Shown here piece after piece: positions 1 through 4,442 of a stretch of DNA of 5,478 nucleotides; position 1 is the first letter of the stretch; each line of letters starts with the position of its first letter. Where the stretch lies: contig JAQUOR010000124.1 in the NCBI GenBank assembly GCA_028717025.1, positions 1 through 5,478 on the forward strand. Direction: 5' to 3'. The notes under the pieces are model-generated. The model was not told the DNA's origin. It made no database searches and saw only the letters and a program-made list of their open reading frames with translations. The position numbers and the translations under genes were made by a program. This DNA is from Candidatus Omnitrophota bacterium (lineage in GTDB: Bacteria; Omnitrophota; Gorgyraeia; Duberdicusellales; 4484-171).

Positions 1-324
1 ACCTTTCTCTCCCGTACGGATACGGATACATTCTTGTAAATCTAAGATAAATATCTTTCCATCACCGGTCTCCCCTGTCTTAGCTCCTTTAACGATGGCT
101 TTGACGGTAGGTTCGATAAAATTATCGTTCACTGCAATTTCCAGGCGGATTTTCCGCAGAAGATTGCCTGTCTCTTTCGCTCCGCGATAAACTTCAGTAA
201 CCCCTTTTTGCCGGCCGTGTCCTAACACTTCACTTACGGTAATAAGATTCACCTGCGCCTTGTAAAGCTCCTCTTTTACCTCTTCCAACTTGTATGGCTG
301 GATAATGGCGATGATTAGTTTCAT
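1..324 (-). CDS. glnB: P-II family nitrogen regulatory protein (C-terminus cut by window edge)
   Basis: P-II signalling protein: a cytoplasmic trimer that senses ATP/ADP and 2-oxoglutarate and controls nitrogen targets, including Amt channels. 108 residues are visible of a usual 112 or so; the last few codons and the stop lie outside the window. The ATG at 324 is preceded by AGGAGG (334-329). Numbering matches E. coli GlnB without gaps. The nucleotide-site residues T29, Q39, K58, K90 (in the TGETGDGK B-loop, 83-90), R101 and R103 are all present, and so is T-loop Y46. Position 51, the tyrosine uridylylated in proteobacterial P-II, is Glu here, and position 49, the cyanobacterial phospho-serine, is Ala. 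Regulation by those modifications is therefore unlikely and pure ligand sensing is the inference. It is the last visible gene of the Amt operon, 100 bases after amt, separated from it by a palindromic repeat. By position it could equally be called glnK. Confidence 0.95.
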   Translation of the reverse strand, partial: MKLIIAIIQPYKLEEVKEELYKAQVNLITVSEVLGHGRQKGVTEVYRGAKETGNLLRKIRLEIAVNDNFIEPTVKAIVKGAKTGETGDGKIFILDLQECIRIRTGEKG

Positions 325-328
325 GAAA

Positions 329-334
329 CCTCCT
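329..334 (-). promoter_or_regulatory. Shine-Dalgarno site of the distal P-II gene
   Basis: AGGAGG on the minus strand lies four bases ahead of the ATG at 324 and fixes that start. It sits between the palindromic repeat and the gene, so translation can start independently of the upstream amt cistron. Confidence 0.8.
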
Positions 335-342
335 TTTATAAT

Positions 343-424
343 AGAAGCGGAACACCGCGGATAGTTACGCGGAACCACGCGGAAATTCAGCGTTTATCCG
401 CGTTTTAATCCGCGTGTATCTGCG
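343..424 (-). repeat. GC-rich palindromic intergenic repeat, copy 1 (amt to P-II gap)
   Basis: The gap between the amt stop codon (427-425) and the P-II start is filled by a nested inverted repeat built from CGCGGA/TCCGCG words. On the plus strand ACGCGGA at 367-373 pairs with TCCGCGT at 409-415, and ACGCGGA at 377-383 pairs with TCCGCGT at 397-403, around a 13-base loop. GATA (360-363)/TATC (417-420) and CGCG/TGCG (356-359/421-424) extend the stem outward. There is no T-tract, so it is not a classical terminator. Three words, AGAAGCGGA (343), TTACGC (365) and GCGTTTATCCGC (390-401), recur in the same order and orientation at 4370-4435, marking a dispersed repeat family. A REP-like role in stabilising the upstream amt mRNA end or limiting read-through into the P-II gene is possible. 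Confidence 0.75.
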
Positions 425-1747
425 TTACTCCAAGACCGTATACGCCCTCTCGCGATGCTGGGTAAGATCGAGTCCAATAAGTTCATCTTTTTCGCTGACT
501 CTCACGCCCATTACCGTATCAACTATTTTGTAAATAATAAAGGTAGCAACGGATGCATAGAGAACGCTGATCAACACGGCAACTAACTGAATCAAAAATT
601 GCTGTGGATTACCAAAAAATAAGCCGTTCGCCCCTGCGGGATTTACTGCTTTAGAAGCAAATAACCCCGTTGCCAAAGCACCCCAGATACCGCCGACGCA
701 ATGAACGCCGAAGGCATCCAGCGAATCATCATAACCGAATTTAGGCTTCATAATACTGACCGCAGTAAAACAGAAGACGCTCACCAAAAGACCTATGACT
801 ATCGCCGGTATCACGCTGACGAACCCGGCAGCCGGTGTTATCGCCACAAGCCCTGCGACAGCGCCGCTGGCTACTCCAAACATCGTAGGCTTACCATTGC
901 GTAACCATTCTAAAAGCGCCCAGCTTAAACCCGCAGCCGCGGCAGCAGTGTTTGTCACTACAAACGCATTAACCGCTAACCCGTTGGCACCTAAGGCGCT
1001 GCCCGCGTTAAAACCAAACCATCCAAACCAAAGCAGGCCCGCTCCCAATACGATAAAAGGTAAATTATGCGGCGCCGGCGTATTAGTCTCTAAATTCTTT
1101 CTTTTGCCGATTACAAAAGCAGTTACCAATGCGGCAATCCCGGCGTTTATATGCACTACCGTGCCGCCTGCAAAATCAAGTGCACCCATGCTGCGCAGCC
1201 ATCCTCCCATGCCCCAAACCCAGTGGCATAAAGGATCATACACAAAAGTGGCCCACAGTACCGTAAAAACTATGAATGAAGAGAATTTCATCCTTTCGGC
1301 GAACGCTCCAATGATTAATGCCGGAGTAATTATTGCAAACATTGCCTGAAATATCATAAAGGCCTGATGCGGGATGGTTGCAGCATAATCCGTATAGGGC
1401 TCAAGACCCACACCGTGCAAACCGGCCCAGCTAAAACCTCCCCAGAATCCCTTTCCCGGAGCAAACGATAAGCTATAGCCGAACAAAACCCATTGAAGGC
1501 TTAACACCGCCATAATAATAAAGCATTGCATCAAGATACTGAGCATATTTTTCTTTCTCACCATACCGCCATAAAAAAATGCCAAGGCCGGGGTCATCAA
1601 AAGGACCATGGCCGAAGAAATCAGAACCCAGGCAGTATCGCCCGTATCGATTTTTACAGTTGGTAACGCATCCTGCGCACACACAGTCATAACTCCAAGC
1701 CAACAGAAGAATAACCCCATCGTCACGATACTCAAAACCTTTTTCAT
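425..1747 (-). CDS. amt: Ammonium transporter, Amt family
   Basis: Inner-membrane channel that conducts ammonium/ammonia; 440 residues, close to the family norm. Residues 1-25 form a signal peptide (MKK then a hydrophobic run ending VCA-QDA), as in AmtB, followed by about 11 membrane segments. Family landmarks are present: the DTAWVLISSAMVLLMTPALA first helix, FQAMF (133-137, probably holding the pore-gate phenylalanines), the GALDFAGGTVVHINAG block with Asp191 (equivalent to AmtB D160) and twin-His partner His199, GWFGFNAGS, and DAFGVHCVGG with the second twin histidine, His349. The C-tail GLDLTQHRERAY matches the cytoplasmic tail that contacts P-II proteins. The start at 1747 is chosen because AGGAGG lies just ahead at 1757-1752 and it begins the signal peptide; an in-frame ATG at 1789 has no ribosome site. 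P-II genes flank it on both sides of the operon, so P-II control of the channel is very likely. Confidence 0.97.
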   Translation of the reverse strand: MKKVLSIVTMGLFFCWLGVMTVCAQDALPTVKIDTGDTAWVLISSAMVLLMTPALAFFYGGMVRKKNMLSILMQCFIIMAVLSLQWVLFGYSLSFAPGKGFWGGFSWAGLHGVGLEPYTDYAATIPHQAFMIFQAMFAIITPALIIGAFAERMKFSSFIVFTVLWATFVYDPLCHWVWGMGGWLRSMGALDFAGGTVVHINAGIAALVTAFVIGKRKNLETNTPAPHNLPFIVLGAGLLWFGWFGFNAGSALGANGLAVNAFVVTNTAAAAAGLSWALLEWLRNGKPTMFGVASGAVAGLVAITPAAGFVSVIPAIVIGLLVSVFCFTAVSIMKPKFGYDDSLDAFGVHCVGGIWGALATGLFASKAVNPAGANGLFFGNPQQFLIQLVAVLISVLYASVATFIIYKIVDTVMGVRVSEKDELIGLDLTQHRERAYTVLE

Positions 1748-1751
1748 ACGA

Positions 1752-1757
1752 CCTCCT
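1752..1757 (-). promoter_or_regulatory. Shine-Dalgarno site deciding the amt start
   Basis: AGGAGG on the minus strand, four bases ahead of the ATG at 1747. It sits inside the longer reading frame that would begin at 1789 and shows that the shorter form, starting with the signal peptide, is the real one. Confidence 0.8.
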
Positions 1758-1803
1758 TGCATTTGCAAATAGCCGCTAATACACGGCATTGTTTCATCTA
1801 TGG

Positions 1804-2565
1804 CTAAAAGTTAACATCCAGCTGTATAGTGGCAGTATCGGCCAAATTGTGATTGTTATAAAACTGGTATCCTACCAAGACTGCTGTGCTTTTAGTGAAC
1901 TGCCATGAAAATCCCACATTCATTGCGCCATACGCAGACTCTGTTCCTTGATATTCCGCACAGACCCAAAGCTTATCGCTTATCTCAGAGATGGTTCTTT
2001 CCCACGCCAACAAAATGCCATCTGCATCTTTTTCGCCATTTTTATCCAAAAGTAGCTTGTCATTGCCCCAGAAATATCCGACAGACATCCTCCCTAGTGA
2101 AAAATCTTTAACAGAAAAAGTCTTCGCTGCTTTTAGATACGTGACATCATAATTGGTTTTATTCCTCCTGGTGCCCACGTCATACACACCGACAGCCAAA
2201 GCGGGAAAATATTTCCCAAAGGCATCCTCAGGGACGCCAAGCTTACTATTAAAATACATAGGATAATCATCCAAGTCGCCTAGGCCCGTCTTGTAATCAA
2301 AGCCGGCTTCAGCATTTAATTTTTTGAAAGGAAGAAGCCCAAAGGTTAAACCTGTATTGGTAATCGCATTGGCCCTTGTACCGTCGGCATTACGTTCAGC
2401 CGGTATGTAGACATCAGCAGTGATATGACCCGTTTTAAAGGCTTGAACGTCGGTGGATGGTGCCCAGATATGCGTCGAGGCTGTAGGATATGCCCGAGGT
2501 AAAAATAAACAACTTATTACCGTCACAAATGTCACCGCCACGCTTCTCACTTTACGTACACCCAT
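1804..2565 (-). CDS. Putative outer-membrane beta-barrel protein linked to Amt/P-II
   Basis: 253 residues. The N-terminus (MGVRKVRS, then a hydrophobic stretch VAVTFVTVISCLFLP, then AYPTAST) is a Sec signal peptide with probable cleavage around residues 28-30. The mature chain starts with STHIWAPSTDVQ, a motif I have the impression recurs in uncharacterised exported proteins. It then shows alternating polar/hydrophobic beta-strand segments (GHITADVYIP, TGLTFGLLPF, ALAVGVYDVG, RMSVGYFWG, GILLAWERT, AMNVGFSWQF, TAVLVGYQFY) separated by Gly/Asp/Asn turns. It ends TIQLDVNF, with a C-terminal Phe typical of proteins inserted by the BAM machinery. I infer a small barrel of roughly 8-12 strands in the outer membrane. 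The start at 2565 follows AGGAGGGG (2576-2569); the ATG at 2598 would overlap the upstream P-II gene and lacks a site. Its place between P-II and amt suggests a role in ammonium or other nitrogen-compound entry, but no function is demonstrated. Confidence 0.8.
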   Translation of the reverse strand: MGVRKVRSVAVTFVTVISCLFLPRAYPTASTHIWAPSTDVQAFKTGHITADVYIPAERNADGTRANAITNTGLTFGLLPFKKLNAEAGFDYKTGLGDLDDYPMYFNSKLGVPEDAFGKYFPALAVGVYDVGTRRNKTNYDVTYLKAAKTFSVKDFSLGRMSVGYFWGNDKLLLDKNGEKDADGILLAWERTISEISDKLWVCAEYQGTESAYGAMNVGFSWQFTKSTAVLVGYQFYNNHNLADTATIQLDVNF

Positions 2566-2568
2566 CGT

Positions 2569-2576
2569 CCCCTCCT
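2569..2576 (-). promoter_or_regulatory. Shine-Dalgarno site of the barrel-protein gene
   Basis: AGGAGGGG on the minus strand, three bases ahead of the ATG at 2565 and two bases after the stop codon of the upstream P-II gene (2581-2579). The 13-base gap between the two genes suggests coupled translation within one mRNA and supports the shorter start. Confidence 0.8.
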
Positions 2577-2578
2577 TT

Positions 2579-2899
2579 TTAGAGTATAGCTGCATCATTT
2601 CTTTCTCCTGTCCTTACCCTGACACAATCCTCAAGCGGCATAATAGCGATTTTTCCGCTGCCAAATTGCTCATCGCGGCACGATTTGATAACAGCATTCA
2701 CCACCTCCTGCGCCTGCGCGTCCGTAACGTACATCTCTATTTTCGTTTTAGGCAAGAACAGATAATTTTGGGGCCGCGTTACCTCTCTGCCAAACCCCTT
2801 TACCTCAGTAACAGTCAAACCTGCAATGCCCAACAGCAATAATTCATCAGTAAGTTCTTTTAATTTTTCCGGCCTGACAATACATTCGATTTTTTTCAT
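2579..2899 (-). CDS. Divergent P-II-like protein with shortened T-loop
   Basis: 106 residues, the first gene of the ammonium operon. The start at 2899 follows GGAGG (2909-2905); the upstream in-frame ATG at 2938 lies inside a leader hairpin. The fold is clearly P-II: MKKIECIVRPEKL first strand, TVTEVKGFGR (29-38), LPKTKIEMYV (49-58) and the C-loop RVRTGER (94-100). Aligned with E. coli GlnB, exactly seven residues are missing between GFGR and LPK, so the T-loop is only EVTRPQNYLF instead of about 17 residues. T29, K51 (=K58), K83 (=K90), R94 and R96 (=R101/R103) remain. Gln39 is replaced by Glu, and the usual TGxxGDGK B-loop reads DEQFGSGK. Nucleotide binding is therefore plausible, but 2-oxoglutarate binding and insertion into the Amt pore are doubtful. 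No uridylylation tyrosine is recognisable, although a Tyr remains at 46. It may be a paralogue with its own target; I cannot place it in a named P-II subgroup. Confidence 0.9.
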   Translation of the reverse strand: MKKIECIVRPEKLKELTDELLLLGIAGLTVTEVKGFGREVTRPQNYLFLPKTKIEMYVTDAQAQEVVNAVIKSCRDEQFGSGKIAIMPLEDCVRVRTGERNDAAIL

Positions 2900-2904
2900 A
2901 AAAA

Positions 2905-2955
2905 CCTCCAAAAAAACAAAACGTCTTTGCATCCACATAAAGGATTCAAAGACGT
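2905..2955 (-). terminator. Leader terminator/attenuator abutting the P-II Shine-Dalgarno site
   Basis: On the transcribed strand ACGTCTTTG (2955-2947) pairs perfectly with CAAAGACGT (2929-2921). One A/G mismatch separates this from an inner ATCC/GGAT pairing closed by a 7-base loop. The stem is followed at once by TTTGTTTTTTT (2920-2910) and then, with no gap, by GGAGG (2909-2905) and the P-II ATG. Stem plus U-run is a classical intrinsic terminator. Its place in the 5' leader, only about ten bases from the start codon, indicates transcription attenuation of the P-II/barrel/Amt operon. The signal that would prevent termination is not visible. Confidence 0.8.
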
Positions 2956-2972
2956 CTCTGTCCTAAAACAAG

Positions 2973-2998
2973 AAAGCCGTTCTCTCGAGAACGGCTTT
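2973..2998 (-). promoter_or_regulatory. Leader hairpin 2 upstream of the attenuator
   Basis: AAAGCCGTTCTC (2973-2984) and GAGAACGGCTTT (2987-2998) are perfect inverted repeats. In RNA this gives at least ten pairs closed by a six-base loop (UCGAGA on the transcribed strand). It lies 18 bases upstream of the attenuator stem. On the minus strand it is followed by CTTGTTTT, a weak U-tract, so it could also end part of the sigma-like gene's transcripts. On the plus strand it is followed by GTTTTT, but no plus-strand gene is present. Confidence 0.7.
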
Positions 2999-3004
2999 GT
3001 TTTT

Positions 3005-3018
3005 ACACAACAATGTGT
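3005..3018 (-). promoter_or_regulatory. Leader hairpin 1 of the ammonium operon
   Basis: ACACA (3005-3009) and TGTGT (3014-3018) form a five-pair stem with a four-base loop. Together with the larger hairpin at 2973-2998 it makes a tandem array ahead of the terminator at 2955-2910. The stem is small and would mean little alone. Confidence 0.45.
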
Positions 3019-3064
3019 CTTATCGGCTACGTCGTTACAAGTAAAAATGTTTTGCGTTTGGTAA

Positions 3065-3604
3065 CTATTTTAGAAATTCTTTTTTTAGTTCTCCGCATTT
3101 GCTCCGTATCTTTCCAAGGAGCTTTACTACCATAACATGAGAAATACCCAGGCGCTTACCGATCTCTCGGGTAGTAAAATCTTCCAGATACAAAAGTAGC
3201 ACCTCTTTTTCGCGAGCGGTAAGTAACCGTTCGGCGTCGTGCTGCAACACCGCAATGGCGGAAGACTGAAAAACGCCGATACTTTCCACAGGCAGAACAT
3301 CTTCAACGGTATCATGTTCTTCGTTGATGTTTTTCTCCAGGCTGATCGAATGGTGATCCAGCCGCGTATAGGTTTTGCGAATGTAATTTTTCAGAAAGAA
3401 AAGGCATCCTTGCAAAATATAGCTTTCGGTTTTATCCTGCAGTTGATTATTTGTGTGTTTTTTCCAGAGCTCAAACAAAGCCTCCTGATAAAGGTCGTCA
3501 TCGTTAAAAGAGGTATATTTACCATCAAGCTTTACGGCTATCCCCCTTAATTTAGGCCTTATCCTTTTCACTAAATCATCAAAATTTATTTCACCTATCT
3601 TCAT
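3065..3604 (-). CDS. Small sigma-70-like RNA polymerase sigma factor
   Basis: 179 residues with two sigma-70 domains. Residues about 8-80 resemble region 2 (FNDDDLYQEALFELWKKH, then SYILQGCLFFLKNYIRK), which in the family binds core polymerase and the -10 element. Residues about 126-170 form a region-4 helix-turn-helix (LTAREKEVLLLYLEDF, then TTREIGKRLGISHVMV) that would read the -35 element. The acidic linker (NINEEHDTVEDV) is not conserved. The size fits an ECF-type or orphan sigma factor, and no anti-sigma gene is adjacent. The ATG at 3604 has only a poor ribosome site (TAAGAA just upstream), in contrast to the strong sites of the other genes. It lies between two hairpin-rich regions, immediately upstream of the P-II/Amt operon, so control of nitrogen genes is a reasonable guess but not shown. 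A LuxR-like regulator is less likely because region 2 is present. Confidence 0.8.
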   Translation of the reverse strand: MKIGEINFDDLVKRIRPKLRGIAVKLDGKYTSFNDDDLYQEALFELWKKHTNNQLQDKTESYILQGCLFFLKNYIRKTYTRLDHHSISLEKNINEEHDTVEDVLPVESIGVFQSSAIAVLQHDAERLLTAREKEVLLLYLEDFTTREIGKRLGISHVMVVKLLGKIRSKCGELKKEFLK

Positions 3605-3617
3605 AATTCTTAGTTTA

Positions 3618-3645
3618 TTTATACATTATTGCTAAAAAAGGTAAA
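3618..3645 (-). promoter_or_regulatory. Possible promoter of the sigma-like gene
   Basis: On the minus strand TTTACC (3645-3640) is followed after 16 bases by TATAAA (3623-3618), a fair sigma70-like pair in an AT-rich tract. The expected start would lie only about seven bases ahead of the ATG at 3604, giving a nearly leaderless mRNA. This would fit the weak ribosome site. The region is AT-rich, so a chance match is possible. Confidence 0.4.
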
Positions 3646-3681
3646 CCGTGTAAGTCCTCTTTTTAATGACTTATTTCGCAC

Positions 3682-3726
3682 AAAATAAAAAACCCTTCTT
3701 CAAGCATATCAATGCTTAAAAAAGGG
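3682..3726 (-). terminator. Intrinsic terminator ending the structured RNA region
   Basis: On the transcribed strand a stem forms from CCCTT (3726-3722) with AAGGG (3697-3693), enclosing AAGCAT (3717-3712) paired with ATGCTT (3707-3702) around a four-base loop. Two isolated mismatches flank two A-T pairs in the middle. The stem is followed by TTTTTTATTTTG (3692-3681). It lies about 80 bases upstream of the sigma-like gene, so it ends a small RNA or attenuates that gene. Confidence 0.8.
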
Positions 3727-3810
3727 CTTCATCGCCTAACTGAAACTTCAGTTTTACAAGCTTCGTAGCTTGAAAAATTGTCGGGTTGAATTACGTCGGC
3801 TGCATCGGCT

Positions 3811-3840
3811 CAAAAAAAATCCCCAATCTTTCGATTGGGG
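3811..3840 (-). terminator. Intrinsic terminator downstream of the DoxX gene
   Basis: A perfect eight-pair stem CCCCAATC/GATTGGGG with a GAAA loop is followed on the minus strand by ATTTTTTTT. It lies 112 bases beyond the DoxX stop codon and would end that operon. It also sits about 27 bases downstream of the predicted start from the promoter at 3897-3902, so it could act as an early attenuator there. GGCA (3839-3842)/TGCC (3847-3850) can form a competing small hairpin that breaks the two outermost pairs. Confidence 0.85.
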
Positions 3841-3873
3841 CAACACTGCCTTTTTAACCTCGTTGTTAGATAC

Positions 3874-3902
3874 TATGTACCATATAAAAATGATTTTGTC
3901 AA
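3874..3902 (-). promoter_or_regulatory. Sigma70-like promoter
   Basis: On the minus strand a perfect -35 hexamer TTGACA (3902-3897) is followed after 17 bases by TACATA (3879-3874), with TG one base upstream giving an extended -10 (TGGTACATA). The -10 itself matches the consensus only in part. The expected start is near 3867. It lies in the gene-free region just after the DoxX gene and would drive the structured RNA and perhaps the sigma-like gene. Confidence 0.6.
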
Positions 3903-3952
3903 GCTTTGCTGCCTCTTTTGTTTGAAACGCCGGATTTTCTGCAATACAATAG

Positions 3953-4348
3953 CTACATTTTTTTAGTTATACTGAATTTTCCTCCTCCCAGTATCATAAG
4001 CGCAATGCACAGACAAATAAGCACAAAGTTATATTCAAAACCGCCGGATTGAAGAAAAAATCCTTTGCTCAGATGCACGCTCACCATGGCAACGAGCATG
4101 AAAATCGCAATAAAAGCAGAAGCTATCCGCGTACCAAACCCGATGAGCACGCATAGCCCTCCAAAAAATGAAGTGCTCGCTGCAATGGCTGCCCAGAATA
4201 ATGCCGGTTTAAATCCTAAACCGGAAAGTGACTGTGCAAATCCCGCAACGCCGGGACCACCGCAGCATCCGAATAACAGCTGCGCTCCATGCGCTAAAAA
4301 AACTACACCGAGACAAACCCGTAACACTAAAACAGCCAAGTCTTTCAT
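3953..4348 (-). CDS. DoxX family membrane protein
   Basis: 131 residues, the usual DoxX size, with four hydrophobic segments (about 5-24, 47-66, 72-92 and 105-122). Family features are LRVCLGVVFLAHGAQLLFG at the N-terminus, GGPGVAGFAQSL with a Gly-rich turn, FWAAIAAS-FFGGLCVLIG, FGTRIAS, and the VHLSKGFF segment followed by GGFEYN. DoxX-like proteins are small integral inner-membrane proteins. Some are linked to thiosulfate:quinone oxidoreductase or to redox and oxidative-stress complexes, but the function of most is unknown. A good ribosome site, GGGAGG (4360-4355), precedes the ATG at 4348. The gene follows the NDH-2-like oxidoreductase by 94 bases in the same direction, with a palindromic repeat between, which suggests a shared respiratory or membrane-redox role. 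The paired cysteines at residues 28-29 are not known to me as a family signature. Confidence 0.9.
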   Translation of the reverse strand: MKDLAVLVLRVCLGVVFLAHGAQLLFGCCGGPGVAGFAQSLSGLGFKPALFWAAIAASTSFFGGLCVLIGFGTRIASAFIAIFMLVAMVSVHLSKGFFLQSGGFEYNFVLICLCIALMILGGGKFSITKKM

Positions 4349-4369
4349 GACGCACCTCCCTTAAACGAC

Positions 4370-4435
4370 AGAAGCGGATTGCGAAGATATTTACGCTGAG
4401 TTTTTCCGCGTTTATCCGCTGCGTGTTCCCGCTTC
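4370..4435 (-). repeat. GC-rich palindromic intergenic repeat, copy 2
   Basis: It lies between the oxidoreductase and DoxX genes. On the plus strand GAAGCGG (4371-4377) pairs with CCGCTTC (4429-4435), and AGCGGAT (4373-4379) can instead pair with ATCCGCT (4414-4420). It shares AGAAGCGGA, TTACGC and GCGTTTATCCGC (4408-4419), in that order and orientation, with the repeat at 343-424. Each copy starts 19-22 bases upstream of a start codon. There is no U-tract, so it is a processing, stability or miniature-element candidate rather than a terminator. Confidence 0.7.
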
Positions 4436-4442
4436 CAAGTTC

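Larger units (their letters stand above)
3682..3867 (-). ncRNA. Candidate small structured RNA or attenuated leader
   Basis: The 348 bases between the DoxX and sigma-like genes (3605-3952) hold no credible protein gene. From a predicted start near 3867 to the U-tract at 3692-3682 the minus strand would give an RNA of roughly 170-185 bases. It contains, in order: a hairpin CCCCAATC-GAAA-GATTGGGG (3840-3821) with a stable GNRA loop; a near-tandem pair GCCGATGCA/GCCGACGTA (3809-3792); CAAGCT-ACGA-AGCTTG (3772-3757); ACTGA-AGTT-TCAGT (3752-3739); and the final terminator hairpin. The GNRA loop exists only on the minus strand, which supports that orientation. I do not recognise a known RNA family. 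If transcription reads on, the same segment is the leader of the sigma-like gene. The terminator-like U-run after the first hairpin makes a shorter RNA possible too. Confidence 0.5.

Noticed and set aside
795..1349. 184-residue open frame on the plus strand inside amt
   Set aside because: It is antisense to the strongly supported amt gene. Its composition (Ala, Pro, Thr, Asn rich) is what the reverse of a membrane-protein gene gives, and it has no recognisable domain.
1748..1789. Longer amt start with 14 extra residues
   Set aside because: There is no ribosome site ahead of 1789. The added residues precede a complete signal peptide, and a strong AGGAGG lies within the extension just before 1747.
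2900..2938. Longer start for the short-loop P-II
   Set aside because: The extension would translate through the attenuator U-tract and hairpin. P-II proteins start at MKKIE or MKLII, and GGAGG directly precedes that methionine.
2921..3018. ANTAR-responsive tandem hairpins
   Set aside because: ANTAR target hairpins have six-base loops with A at position 1 and G at position 4. The loops seen here have four, six (UCGAGA) and seven bases and do not fit.
3061..3120. Sigma54 (-24/-12) promoter for the ammonium operon
   Set aside because: The best candidate on the minus strand has GG and GC separated by eleven bases rather than ten and otherwise matches poorly.
3239..3550. 103-residue plus-strand open frame opposite the sigma-like gene
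   Set aside because: It is a shadow of a minus-strand gene with two recognisable sigma domains, and it has no domain of its own.
3682..3737. Fluoride riboswitch resemblance (GGCGATGAAGCC on the minus strand)
   Set aside because: Only the opening word resembles that class. The downstream pseudoknot and closing segments are missing, and no fluoride exporter gene follows.
3682..3867. 6S RNA
   Set aside because: The size fits, but I found no long closing stem between the 5' and 3' ends and no large central bubble; the element is a series of separate hairpins.
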